64,000 nt of DNA, taken from positions 434,001-498,000 of the forward strand of contig CANNCV010000002.1 of NCBI GenBank assembly GCA_947503245.1, read 5' to 3'. Within the stretch, counting starts at the first letter, position 1. Every line of letters begins with the position of its first letter. A model generated the notes under the pieces. That model was not told where the DNA came from, made no database searches, and saw only the letters and a program-made list of their open reading frames with translations. Shown here piece after piece: positions 38,062-48,099 of the stretch. The position numbers and the translations under genes are program-made. This stretch comes from an uncultured Sphingomonadaceae bacterium. GTDB lineage: Bacteria; Pseudomonadota; Alphaproteobacteria; Sphingomonadales; Sphingomonadaceae.

Positions 38062-39819
38062 ATGACCGACCAACCCGTTTTCGATCATCTGCTGCAACGC
38101 CTCGCGGCACAGCTTGGTCTTCTCTACCCTGATCATGACGGTGTGGAGTTGGCGCGATCTATCGTCACGCGCTTCTGGCCAAAAGGACGCGAGGCTGTGT
38201 CGTCACGTCAGAACCGGGAGGACGCATTGTGGGATGAACGCAATGTGGTGATGATTACCTATGGCAACAGCATTTTGGAAAAAGATGAAAAGCCGCTCAA
38301 AACACTGCACAAATTCCTGAAAAACCATATCGGCAGCACGATCAGCGCCGTGCATATTCTGCCCTTTTTCCCCTATAGTTCGGATGATGGCTTTTCAGTC
38401 ATCGACTATTTGCAGGTTGATGACAATCTGGGCGATTGGGATGATATTGAAGCGATTGCCAGTGATTACCGGCTCATGGGTGATCTGGTCATCAATCATG
38501 GTTCCAGCAAATCGCAATGGTTCCAGCAATTTTTGTCAGACAAAGCGCCAGGCAAAGACTATTTCTATACTGCCGATCCGGCCAGCGATCTGGGCGATGT
38601 TGTCCGTCCGCGCTCTCACCCGCTGCTCACCCCTTTTCGCACCGCAGCCGGTGACCGGCATGTGTGGAGCACATTCAGCCCCGACCAGCTTGATTTTGAC
38701 TTTACCAATCCGGATGTTCTGCTGGAATTTGTGTCCATTATCGCAGAATATATTGCGCATGGTGTGCGGATTTTCCGGCTCGATGCTGTGGCATTTTTGT
38801 GGAAGAAGATCGGCACGCCATCGATCAATCTGGATGAGACGCACGAAATTATCCGCCTGTTGCGCACTTTGATGGACCATCATGAAGAAACATTGGTCAT
38901 CATCACTGAGACAAATATTCCCAATCATGAGAATCTGACCTATTTCGGCAATCAGAATGAAGCGCATATTATCTATAACTTCTCTTTGCCGCCGCTGCTT
39001 GTCCATGCCCTGCTGACCGGTGACAGCCTCTATCTTAAACGCCTGACACGGAGCAATCCGCCAGCGCTTAATGGATGCACCTATTTGAACTTCACTGCCA
39101 GCCATGACGGTATCGGCCTGCGCCCGACAGAGGGCGTGCTGCCCCAAGGGGAAGTTGACCATATGCTGGCTGCAATGCAGCGCTTTGGCGGGCGTATTTC
39201 CATGCGGCGTGGGCCGGGCGGCACGGAAAAGCCATATGAAATGAATATCTCCTTTTTCGAGGCGATGCAGGGCACTGTCGACGGGCCGGATGAATTTCAG
39301 ATAGAACGCTTCATGGCAGCTATGGCGGTGATGCTGGCACTAGAGGGTATCCCGGCCATCTATATCCATAGCTTGCTAGCCACCCCCAATGGCTATGAAG
39401 AGGTCAATCTAACGGGGCAGAACCGTTCGATAAACCGGCGGCGACTGGATTATGACGCGCTGACAGCCAAGCTGGATGACCCGCAAACCGTAGAGGCACA
39501 GGTTTTTGCGCAAGTGACAGCATTGATTGACACCCGCAAGGCGCAAAAGGCTTTCCATCCCAATGCCGTACAATTCACACTCACATTGCCCGAAGGTCTG
39601 TTTGGTATTTGGCGCCAAAGCATTGACCGCAAGCAAAGCATTTTTGCGGTCACCAATGTTACCAACAGCACGAAAAACCTCTCATTGGCCGATATCAACC
39701 TGATTAGCGGTGATAGCTGGCACGATCTGGTATCGGGCGCAGTTATTGAGGATATCGAAACGGACTTCCCGTTAGCGCCCTATCAGACAGTGTGGATTAG
39801 CAATGGCGCAATGGTATAG
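38062..39819 (+). CDS. GH13_18 phosphorylase, probably glucosylglycerate phosphorylase (sucrose-phosphorylase-like)
   Basis: HILPFFPYSSDDGFSVIDYLQVD...IFRLDAVAFLWKKIGTPSINLDETHEIIRLLR...ITETNIPNHENLTYFG; specificity inferred from neighbours. Confidence 0.85.
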   Translation: MTDQPVFDHLLQRLAAQLGLLYPDHDGVELARSIVTRFWPKGREAVSSRQNREDALWDERNVVMITYGNSILEKDEKPLKTLHKFLKNHIGSTISAVHILPFFPYSSDDGFSVIDYLQVDDNLGDWDDIEAIASDYRLMGDLVINHGSSKSQWFQQFLSDKAPGKDYFYTADPASDLGDVVRPRSHPLLTPFRTAAGDRHVWSTFSPDQLDFDFTNPDVLLEFVSIIAEYIAHGVRIFRLDAVAFLWKKIGTPSINLDETHEIIRLLRTLMDHHEETLVIITETNIPNHENLTYFGNQNEAHIIYNFSLPPLLVHALLTGDSLYLKRLTRSNPPALNGCTYLNFTASHDGIGLRPTEGVLPQGEVDHMLAAMQRFGGRISMRRGPGGTEKPYEMNISFFEAMQGTVDGPDEFQIERFMAAMAVMLALEGIPAIYIHSLLATPNGYEEVNLTGQNRSINRRRLDYDALTAKLDDPQTVEAQVFAQVTALIDTRKAQKAFHPNAVQFTLTLPEGLFGIWRQSIDRKQSIFAVTNVTNSTKNLSLADINLISGDSWHDLVSGAVIEDIETDFPLAPYQTVWISNGAMV

Positions 39820-39854
39820 CCCATCATGCCTGAATAGGTGCAATAGGCTTAATG

Positions 39855-41069
39855 CTAATCCGCATTGTCCAGCCTTACTGCTTCGGTAAAGCGTTCCGTA
39901 AAGTCGGGAATAGCGCTGTTGATACGGTTCCAATTGGCCATGAAAGGCGTCTCATGGGGCGACTCCAGAAACACCTCACCCGCTGTCATGATATTTTGCG
40001 CAAACAGCTCAACCGTGGTTTCTTCTTCGTGCCTGTCCAGCGTGAGGCCGTTCATCACAGCATCGTGATAGAAAGTCTCAATCCGGTCCAGCGCCATGCG
40101 GAAATAGGTGGCCTTTAATGTGCGGAATGTTTCTTGCGACAAGACCTGCCCGTCAGTGGCCAGCTTGCGGAATATCGACTTGGTGATGTCGATACTCATT
40201 TTCGACAGGCCTTTGTCCTGATTATCATGCGATACTGATTGGTGCTTATGATCGTAATTGTCCGCAACCTCGACCTGACAGATGGTCTGGATCGATTGGT
40301 TGCGCCAGATTTCTGACAAAACGCCCACTTCCAGACCCCAATCGGAAGGAATACGGATATTTTTGACCACTTGGCGGCCCATCGCAAATTCCCCCGCCAA
40401 CGCATAGCGGAAGCTGTTGAGATAGGTCAGATAGTCATTAGGCTCGCAGACTTTCTCTAGGGCCGCCAGCAATGGCCCGATTAGCAATCGCACCACGCGC
40501 CCGTTTAACTTCTCCGTCGTTGTCCGCGCATAATAGCCTTTGGAGAAAACATAGGGGAAAGTAGGGTTTGCAACCGGGTACATGAGCCGCGCCAACATGC
40601 CGCGATCATAAGTCAAAATATCACAATCATGCAGGCCAACCATTTGGGCATTAGTTGCTGAGAGAAAATAACCAAAGCAGAACCAGACATTACGCCCCTT
40701 GCCCGGTTCAGCGGGTGACAGGCCATGCTCTTTCAGCTCTTCGTCAAGCGCGGTTAAACGCGGGCCGCTATTCCACAAAATATGATGGCGTTGCGGCAGG
40801 CGTGAGAAATAGTTTTTCGCATAGGCAAATTGCTCTTTATCAGCCCTGTCCAACCCGATGATAATATCGTCAAGATAGGGAACTTCACACAATTGATCGA
40901 CGATATTTTCCAGCGCTGGGCCTTCCAGCTCTGAATACAGGCTGGGCAAAACCAGCGCCATCGGATTGGCTTTGCTAAACCCCACCAATTCGGATTCAAG
41001 CGACTCAACCGAGCGGTCCGACAGATTGTGAAGCGTTGAAATTACACCATTTTGATAAAAGTCAGCCAT
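39855..41069 (-). CDS. Glucosyl-3-phosphoglycerate synthase-like glycosyltransferase
   Basis: MALVLPSLYSELEGPALENIVDQLCEVPYLDDIIIGLDRAD...QMVGLHDCDILTYDRGMLARLMYPVANPTF. Confidence 0.85.
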   Translation of the reverse strand: MADFYQNGVISTLHNLSDRSVESLESELVGFSKANPMALVLPSLYSELEGPALENIVDQLCEVPYLDDIIIGLDRADKEQFAYAKNYFSRLPQRHHILWNSGPRLTALDEELKEHGLSPAEPGKGRNVWFCFGYFLSATNAQMVGLHDCDILTYDRGMLARLMYPVANPTFPYVFSKGYYARTTTEKLNGRVVRLLIGPLLAALEKVCEPNDYLTYLNSFRYALAGEFAMGRQVVKNIRIPSDWGLEVGVLSEIWRNQSIQTICQVEVADNYDHKHQSVSHDNQDKGLSKMSIDITKSIFRKLATDGQVLSQETFRTLKATYFRMALDRIETFYHDAVMNGLTLDRHEEETTVELFAQNIMTAGEVFLESPHETPFMANWNRINSAIPDFTERFTEAVRLDNAD

Positions 41070-41099
41070 GCGTTCCCCTCTTTGAAGGATACAGACTAG

Positions 41100-41951
41100 T
41101 CAGCTTTCGCTCAGGTTAAAACCCAATTCAGATAAAATATTTTGCACCGCAGCATTCCAGCCTTTTGGGCCAGGGTGCGGCGCAATATGAATATGCGGGC
41201 CATTGGCAGAAATCGTCACGCCATCCGGGTTTGGCATAATCACGCCATAATCCGCGGCTTTGATCATAGCCAGATCATTGGGTCCATCACCCAAAGCGAT
41301 GGTAACAATATCCCGGTCTGGCGCTCGATAGGCAAATGCGGCAGCTATCCGTGCCATCGCCATTTCCTTAGTGGCATGGCCAGTTAAGTGGAAAAAGCGC
41401 CCCCCACGCTGAACGTGAATATTCACCGCTTCCATATGCGCCGTTAAAGCTGCCATTTGCTGATCAGAACCCGACCATGAAAAAGGTTCACTGGCCTCAC
41501 GCTTCCCTGCCCGCTTTGCGCTCTCCAGCGACAGGCCGGTTGATTGCGCAATGTCTGTAACGCGCATATCTGAAAAGCCAGTGATATGCTGGCGTATATC
41601 GTGCGGCAATGTCGCAATGGCGGACAATATATCGGCGTAGGAAAGGCCCAATATATGCATGTGTGGCGCGTCGGCCATGCCCGCATCATTGCCAATAATA
41701 CCGCCCACATCATCGATGACTGAGCCATTTTCGGTCACTCCCACAGCGTAATTAAGAGGAATATCTTTGCGCAATGCCTGCAATTCACTGCGCGTTTTGC
41801 TGGTAACCGGAATAATTTGAGCAATATTATGTGCCTCCAGCCCTGCGATCAAGCGATCGGCAGGGCTGGAAGAATAATTATGATGATCCAATAATGTGCC
41901 ATCAAGATCGGTAAAGATCAGTGGCAGGATATTGGCAGGACCGGTTTGCAC
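41100..41951 (-). CDS. HAD-IIB phosphatase, mannosyl/glucosyl-3-phosphoglycerate phosphatase family
   Basis: IFTDLDGTLLDHHNYS...PVTSKTRSEL...GGRFFHLTGHATKEMAM...ALGDGPNDLAMIKAADYGVIMPNP; GTG start. Confidence 0.88.
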   Translation of the reverse strand: MQTGPANILPLIFTDLDGTLLDHHNYSSSPADRLIAGLEAHNIAQIIPVTSKTRSELQALRKDIPLNYAVGVTENGSVIDDVGGIIGNDAGMADAPHMHILGLSYADILSAIATLPHDIRQHITGFSDMRVTDIAQSTGLSLESAKRAGKREASEPFSWSGSDQQMAALTAHMEAVNIHVQRGGRFFHLTGHATKEMAMARIAAAFAYRAPDRDIVTIALGDGPNDLAMIKAADYGVIMPNPDGVTISANGPHIHIAPHPGPKGWNAAVQNILSELGFNLSES

Positions 41952-41966
41952 AGCGCTTTGTGCGCC

Positions 41967-42998
41967 TTAACGCTGAACCCGGCCTGATCCATCGCCAGAC
42001 ATCAACTTCTCAACTTCGCTGACGCTAACGCGGTTAAAGTCACCCAAGATCGAGTGTTTCAAACAGCTGGCTGCAACAGCGAATTCCAGACTTTGTTGGC
42101 GATCATCATAACGATTCAAGCCGCAAATCAGCGCAGAAGCAAAGCTATCGCCGCCGCCAACGCGGTCAACAATATCGGTCATCTCATAATGGCGTGACAA
42201 TTTGAAATCGCCTCCACGCTCTCTCAAACATGCTGACCAGCCATTGCGGTCCGCACTATGGCTTTCACGCAGAGTAATGGCGATCACCGACATGTCGGGG
42301 TAAATGTCCAATACTTTTTCGGATAGAGCCTCATATTTTGCCGTGTCCAGTTCACCGGTTTCGACATCAACATCAACGCTAATATCCAGTGACTTTTGGC
42401 AATCTTCTTCATTGGCGATGCCGACATCGACATATTTCACCAACTCGGTCATCACTTCTGGGGCAGTTTTGCCATATTTCCACAATTTGCCACGGAAATT
42501 GAAATCGCAGGATACAGTAACGCCAGCAGCTTTTGCAGCTTTCACACATTCCAGACTAAGATCAGCCGCAGATTGGCTCAGCGCAGGTGTAATGCCGGTA
42601 ATGTGCAACCATTTTGCCCCGTCAAACACAGTGTCCCAATCAAAATCACCCGGGCCACATTCGCAAATCGATGATGCCGCGCGGTCATATACCACTTTGG
42701 ATGGTCGCTGGTTCGCGCCGCTTTCCAGATAGTAAATGCCAACCCGATCACCCGAACGGCGCACATGGGCAGTATCCACACCAAAGCTGCGCAGTTCACG
42801 GATCGCTGCTTCGCCGATATCATTATCTGGCAAGGCACTGACAAAGCCAGCAGACATGCCATAATTGCTCAAAGCCACCGCGACATTGGCCTCACCGCCG
42901 CCAAAAGTGGCTTCGAAGCTAGGGGATTGAAAAAACCGCTCATGCCCCGGTGTTTTCAACCGCAACATGATTTCACCAAATGACAAAAATTCCGCCAT
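41967..42998 (-). CDS. kdgK: 2-dehydro-3-deoxygluconokinase
   Basis: PfkB family: [44 protein letters not shown]...[18 protein letters not shown]. Confidence 0.92.
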   Translation of the reverse strand: MAEFLSFGEIMLRLKTPGHERFFQSPSFEATFGGGEANVAVALSNYGMSAGFVSALPDNDIGEAAIRELRSFGVDTAHVRRSGDRVGIYYLESGANQRPSKVVYDRAASSICECGPGDFDWDTVFDGAKWLHITGITPALSQSAADLSLECVKAAKAAGVTVSCDFNFRGKLWKYGKTAPEVMTELVKYVDVGIANEEDCQKSLDISVDVDVETGELDTAKYEALSEKVLDIYPDMSVIAITLRESHSADRNGWSACLRERGGDFKLSRHYEMTDIVDRVGGGDSFASALICGLNRYDDRQQSLEFAVAASCLKHSILGDFNRVSVSEVEKLMSGDGSGRVQR

Positions 42999-43000
42999 AT

Positions 43001-43660
43001 TTACTTCTCCAAAGGTCGTGCTGTTTGCGCGATAGCAACCGCTTCGCGTGCCAATTCGGTAATGGCGTTATAATCGTCTGCCGCAATGGCATCAGCCGGG
43101 GTCAGCCAGCTGCCCCCGCATGCTATGACAGAAGGCAATGCTAGAAATTCATGCAGATTGGCCGCAGAGACACCGCCGGTTGGCATGAATTGCATATCCC
43201 GGAATACGGAAGAAAATGCCTTCAACATGGGAACACCCCCAGCCAGCTTGGCCGGGAAAAACTTCACCGTCCGCAGGCCAAGCGCATAAGCGCGCTGAAC
43301 TTCTCCAGCCGTCATAGTGCCGGCATAGATTGGTACTGACTGGCTCTGGCAAAACTCCGCTACGCCATCAACCAGACCAGGTGACACCACAAATTGCGCG
43401 CCGCGCGCGACAACATTCTGCGCCTGCTCGACAGTAAGCACAGTCCCTGCACCTACAATCAAACCCTCGGTCTGTTTGACAATAGCTTCCATACAGTCAA
43501 CCGCTGCATCAGTGCGCAGCACAACCTCTATAACAGAGAGGCCGCCCTCTTTGAGTGCATTGGCGGTTTTTACCGCAACCGCAGGGTCATCTGCCTGAAT
43601 GAGAGGCACTACGGGCGCGGCTAGCAAACGCTGTTCGAGCGTTTTACTGACGTGATTCAT
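43001..43660 (-). CDS. eda: KDPG/KHG aldolase
   Basis: [48 protein letters not shown]...[28 protein letters not shown]...[10 protein letters not shown]. Confidence 0.95.
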   Translation of the reverse strand: MNHVSKTLEQRLLAAPVVPLIQADDPAVAVKTANALKEGGLSVIEVVLRTDAAVDCMEAIVKQTEGLIVGAGTVLTVEQAQNVVARGAQFVVSPGLVDGVAEFCQSQSVPIYAGTMTAGEVQRAYALGLRTVKFFPAKLAGGVPMLKAFSSVFRDMQFMPTGGVSAANLHEFLALPSVIACGGSWLTPADAIAADDYNAITELAREAVAIAQTARPLEK

Positions 43661-43701
43661 TAAAAAGTCTCTTTCTATAACTGTGTTACATCGGGTCGCG
43701 A

Positions 43702-44457
43702 TCAGGAGAAGAATGATCCGCCATTAATATCAACATTTGCACCAGTAATAAATGATGCTTCATCAGTCGCCAGATAAACAGCGGCGTCAGCAGTCTCATG
43801 CGCGGCACCTTGGCGGCGCAGCGGTGTTGCATTGGCAACATTTGTGCGCACGGCATCTTTGGTGAATTTGTCATGGAATGTTGTTGCGATCATGCCTGGG
43901 CACAGGGAATTGACGCGAATGCCGCGTGGTCCAAGCTCTTTCGCCATGCTGCGGGTAAAGGTCATCACAGCGGCTTTTGAAGTTGCATATGCCGCTGCAC
44001 CAGGGCCGCCGCCATCACGGCCAGCCTGTGAGGCAAAGTTCACAATGGCAGAGCCTTCAGGCATATGCGGAACAACAGCCTTTGTGGTCAGGAATGTCGA
44101 TGTAACATTCAACCGCATAACATATTCCATGAAATCAAAGTCCATTTCGTCCAAAGCGCGGCGTTCAACCATACCGCCAGTGACATTGATCAACACGTCG
44201 ATCGCATCGCCATATGCGGACTGCGCAGCAGCGACCAGAGCAGCAACATCATCAGGCTTTGTCATGTCGCCTTTGACAATAATGGCTTCCCCGCCAACAT
44301 CTTTAATCTCAGCCAGTGTTTCATTGGCCTGATCCTCATTGTTGAAATAGTTTACAACAACTTTGGCGCCTTCTTTGGCGAGCTTCACCGAGACTGCGCG
44401 GCCAATGTCGCGACTACCGCCGGATACAATCGCCACTTTGCCCTGTAATTTGCTCAT
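43702..44457 (-). CDS. SDR oxidoreductase, likely 4-deoxy-L-erythro-5-hexoseulose uronate (DEH) reductase
   Basis: Classical SDR (GGSRDIGRA, YATSKAA); function inferred from alginate context. Confidence 0.85.
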   Translation of the reverse strand: MSKLQGKVAIVSGGSRDIGRAVSVKLAKEGAKVVVNYFNNEDQANETLAEIKDVGGEAIIVKGDMTKPDDVAALVAAAQSAYGDAIDVLINVTGGMVERRALDEMDFDFMEYVMRLNVTSTFLTTKAVVPHMPEGSAIVNFASQAGRDGGGPGAAAYATSKAAVMTFTRSMAKELGPRGIRVNSLCPGMIATTFHDKFTKDAVRTNVANATPLRRQGAAHETADAAVYLATDEASFITGANVDINGGSFFS

Positions 44458-44517
44458 AATTTACTCCTGAATATTATTTTGATTGGGATGATTTGTGATG
44501 TGTCTAGACTTTGTCAT

Positions 44518-45798
44518 TCATGCTTTTTGTGCAATGGGCTTGAGCGGCTGAATATTGCTGCACAAGAACCAGACCGACAATACTGAGCAAATAGCCAAAG
44601 CTGCACCAACCACAAAGGCCGGAGCATAGCTTTGCACAGTAATCACCGGAATAAGGAAGTTCAGCCCGACAACAGCCAATTTTGCAGCTGTTCCGGCAAA
44701 ACCGGCAAGGCTGCCAACTGATTTTCCGCTGTAAAAATCGCTGGGCAATGTTTGAATGTTACCGATTGCAGTCTGGAACCCGAAGAGAATCGCCGCCATC
44801 AGGAATACCGCTAATAATGGCGTAGAAGCCTGTGTGGTCAACAGCAAGAAGACGAGCATGATAAGTCCGCCCAGGCCAATGACAAATTTGCGTGTCTTAT
44901 TGACCGTCCAGCCTGAATCGATACGGTTTTGCGCTAACAAACCACCAAACCAAGCGCCGAACATCGCACCAACATAAGGCAAGGCACTATACGCAGCGAT
45001 TTGCTCAACACCGAAGCCATAGGTTTCGTTGAGATAAAGCGGCAACCAGCCGATGAACAGCCACCAAATAGGGTCGATAAAGAACGACGCAAGAATAACG
45101 CCCCAGCTTTCCTTACGGCTCAAAATTTCCATTGAGTCAGGAGCATAATCCGCAACTTCATTGGTATCTTTGTTGCGTTGACCACTTAAAATGAACTGAC
45201 GCTCTTCCTCAGATAGCCATGGGTGCGTAGCCGGCTCTGATTTGTAAACCAGCAGCCATGGCACCAACCACAAAAAGCCAAGGATACCGACAGAAATAAA
45301 TGTCGCCTGCCATGAGCCCAGAAAGTAAAATAAAAGGCCAATAACTGGTCCAGAAATAATCCCGCCAATGGCCGCACCAGAGTTAAAAATGCCCTGCGCC
45401 AATGCACGTTCATTAATCGGGAACCATTCGGAATTCGCCTTTGTCGCACCTGGCCAGTTGCCAGCTTCTGACACACCCAAAATACCGCGGAAGATGGCGA
45501 AGCTGGTCAGGCCAGTCGCCGCAGCATGCAGGATCGTCGCTGCCGACCAGACACCGATGGCAAGAACGAAACCAATACGTGTGCCAACCCAGTCAAATAT
45601 CTTGCCAAATAATGTCTGACCGAAAGCATAAGCAAAGGTGAAAACATTGAGGATTATGGCATAGTCGGTTTTGGTAAGGCCAAGATCTTCAGAGATTTCC
45701 GGCCACAAGATGCCTAGTGAACCGCGGTCAATATAATTGATAATTGTTGCCAGCGCGACGAGCCCGACAATCCAGAAACGAAATTTGCCTTTTAACAT
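44518..45798 (-). CDS. MFS transporter (hexuronate/anion:cation symporter type)
   Basis: IINYIDRGSLGILWPEISEDLGLTKTDYAIILNVFTFAYAFGQTLFGKIFDWVGTRIGF...GNWPGATKANSEWFPINERALAQGIFNSGAAIG. Confidence 0.92.
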   Translation of the reverse strand: MLKGKFRFWIVGLVALATIINYIDRGSLGILWPEISEDLGLTKTDYAIILNVFTFAYAFGQTLFGKIFDWVGTRIGFVLAIGVWSAATILHAAATGLTSFAIFRGILGVSEAGNWPGATKANSEWFPINERALAQGIFNSGAAIGGIISGPVIGLLFYFLGSWQATFISVGILGFLWLVPWLLVYKSEPATHPWLSEEERQFILSGQRNKDTNEVADYAPDSMEILSRKESWGVILASFFIDPIWWLFIGWLPLYLNETYGFGVEQIAAYSALPYVGAMFGAWFGGLLAQNRIDSGWTVNKTRKFVIGLGGLIMLVFLLLTTQASTPLLAVFLMAAILFGFQTAIGNIQTLPSDFYSGKSVGSLAGFAGTAAKLAVVGLNFLIPVITVQSYAPAFVVGAALAICSVLSVWFLCSNIQPLKPIAQKA

Positions 45799-45888
45799 AT
45801 GCGGCCTCCAGCAAGCAGATTGCGCCACATTATCGTGCCAATAGCCATTTTGCTGTTCGGCATTTTGGCCGTTTCAACCCTTCTCATA

Positions 45889-48099
45889 TCAACCCTCTTC
45901 CATGTCTATATACGCAGCAAAACCGGTCCAGCTCACTGTCTGGCCATCAATTGTCACGCTATGCTTTTTGCTTGCATCTGGATCGTAAGAAACCGCCAAA
46001 ACGGCTTTCGCGCCGCCCAAAGTCTCAATCAGCAGCACGTCTGAACCCTGATCTTCGATAAGACCTATGGTCTTAATCTGGCTGTCACTCAAACTGGTTT
46101 TCTCTACCGCGCCATCATACCGCCCATGCGCTTCTAAAATGCTGGCAAATACAGCATCTTTGCCACCGGCTACACGCTGGATAACCATCGGCTCACGGCG
46201 CAAATTGAAATTCGGATCATTTGCGCCGCTTTCTGCCAAAATTGCTTCGCTGCCCGATTGTGGCACCCAACGATAGGAATAAAAACGCCCGTCCAAAATC
46301 CATGTCACAAATGCATTTGATGCGTCCACCGGTTTGCCCTTGGCATCCACCCAGATATGCTGATAGCCATTGTCGTTGCCCAACACAGGGCGCCCTGCAA
46401 CATTGGAACTGGTATCAAAGCCAACACGCATAATCTGGCCATCATAATGGACCGGCAAATCATATTGACGCGGCTGATCAGATGAAGCGCGTGTTATATC
46501 GACAACAACAGGATGTTCCAAGCCTTTGACATTTAATAACGCCATTGTCCGCGTGAAACGGGTTCCGTCATAGGCGCCCACCATTTCGGCCGTGCTGATC
46601 TGTATACCATTATCAGAAGTGTAAAATAGCTGCGTTGGTGAGAGGCTATCGCCCAATTTGGTATTGCTGTCAAAATGGCTTGTTTCGTCAACCACCAGCG
46701 TATTGTGCGCTATGCTTTGCTTGGCCCAGCTTTTGTTCTCGGGCAGATAACGGCCACCCTCTTTAGCCTCAATATTCAGGAAGCGCGCCGCGCCATAATC
46801 CGTAACAATCTCGCGGCCATTGTCATAATATTGCCAGCTCAGCTTATCGAAATGGCCATGCCCCATACCTTGAGAGCTATTTTTCAAAACCAGCGCTTGA
46901 TGCTTATCACCTGTGCCATTGCGGAAAATGGCAACGGCGCCTTTATCGCCCTGCGGACCATCACGCAGCAATAATGATGCAAATGGAAAGGGCTTTGCCT
47001 CTCCTGCCGCCAAATCACGCGCCAGCATGGCGCCATTATCGGTTAAAACCGTTCGCCCCTGCCACCGTGCAATATCCAGCAGCGCCGGATCGCGCGTTTT
47101 GCCATAGGCAATAGCAACGCCATTATATAATTCGTCGGTCTTCAGGCTCTTGTCTTTAATGGCGTCGTTAAACGGAAAGAAATAGCCGTCATATGTTAGC
47201 TGCACCGTGGTGGTCAGCGCTTTAAGCAATATGCCATCACGATGTTCAAAAATCTTACGCTCAGGCTGATTACGTTCAATGGCATCAGCAAAGACGATAA
47301 AGGGCATGAGCGCATAGCGCTGATAATAGGGCCCTTCAGTATAATAACCGTCTGGGGAGAAGAGCAATTCTGTCTGGCGCAGGAAACCCGTCTTGCCGCT
47401 CTTGTCGAGACCGTTGAGTGCAATCTCAACCAGCTCATCATCGCCCAGAACATAGCCAGTCATGCCAACGCCGGCCGTCGCCCATGTTGCATGATTATGG
47501 ATGCGGGAAAATGTCGCTGCTGAACCGGTTGACAAGAAAGCCGCAGCCTTGCGGAAAACATTATTATCAATGTTATCGCGATCAGCTTCGCTAAGGCTAT
47601 CACGGATCAGTTCATAACCCTGAATACTGTTTACCAGCCACACCGCGTCATTCAAAACCTGCCAGAAAATGCGGCCGGGGTTCTGGTTCTTGCGCGCCGG
47701 ATGGTCAGGCAATGTTGGATACATATCAGCATAAGCGAGCAACACATCGCGTGCATAATCGGCATATTGCTGCTCACCTGTCAGGCGATATAATTGCCCG
47801 CTCAGATAGATGGCGCGGTAATTGTCCTTATGCTGTTCATGCGTATAACCGCCACCGGGATCTTTTGGCAAAGGCACCACAATGCCATTTGCACGCATGC
47901 GGTCAACAAACCTGCGTGCGCGTTGCATTTCATCAGCGAATAAAGGCGCATATTTTGATGGTGTTTCTTCGCTCGTTGCACTCTGCACGGCATCGATAGA
48001 AGGATAAGCATTCGCACTTGGTTGCGCAGCGGAAACGGGCATTGCACCAGCTATCAAAAGCAGCGGTGAATAACGCAGGAAATATGATTGCAATGTCAT
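45889..48099 (-). CDS. Oligoalginate lyase (PL17, heparinase II/III-like)
   Basis: Signal peptide; NHATWATAGVGMTGYVLGD...YYTEGPYYQRYALMPF...GHGHFDKLSWQYYDNGREIVTDYGAARFLN. Confidence 0.9.
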   Translation of the reverse strand: MTLQSYFLRYSPLLLIAGAMPVSAAQPSANAYPSIDAVQSATSEETPSKYAPLFADEMQRARRFVDRMRANGIVVPLPKDPGGGYTHEQHKDNYRAIYLSGQLYRLTGEQQYADYARDVLLAYADMYPTLPDHPARKNQNPGRIFWQVLNDAVWLVNSIQGYELIRDSLSEADRDNIDNNVFRKAAAFLSTGSAATFSRIHNHATWATAGVGMTGYVLGDDELVEIALNGLDKSGKTGFLRQTELLFSPDGYYTEGPYYQRYALMPFIVFADAIERNQPERKIFEHRDGILLKALTTTVQLTYDGYFFPFNDAIKDKSLKTDELYNGVAIAYGKTRDPALLDIARWQGRTVLTDNGAMLARDLAAGEAKPFPFASLLLRDGPQGDKGAVAIFRNGTGDKHQALVLKNSSQGMGHGHFDKLSWQYYDNGREIVTDYGAARFLNIEAKEGGRYLPENKSWAKQSIAHNTLVVDETSHFDSNTKLGDSLSPTQLFYTSDNGIQISTAEMVGAYDGTRFTRTMALLNVKGLEHPVVVDITRASSDQPRQYDLPVHYDGQIMRVGFDTSSNVAGRPVLGNDNGYQHIWVDAKGKPVDASNAFVTWILDGRFYSYRWVPQSGSEAILAESGANDPNFNLRREPMVIQRVAGGKDAVFASILEAHGRYDGAVEKTSLSDSQIKTIGLIEDQGSDVLLIETLGGAKAVLAVSYDPDASKKHSVTIDGQTVSWTGFAAYIDMEEG

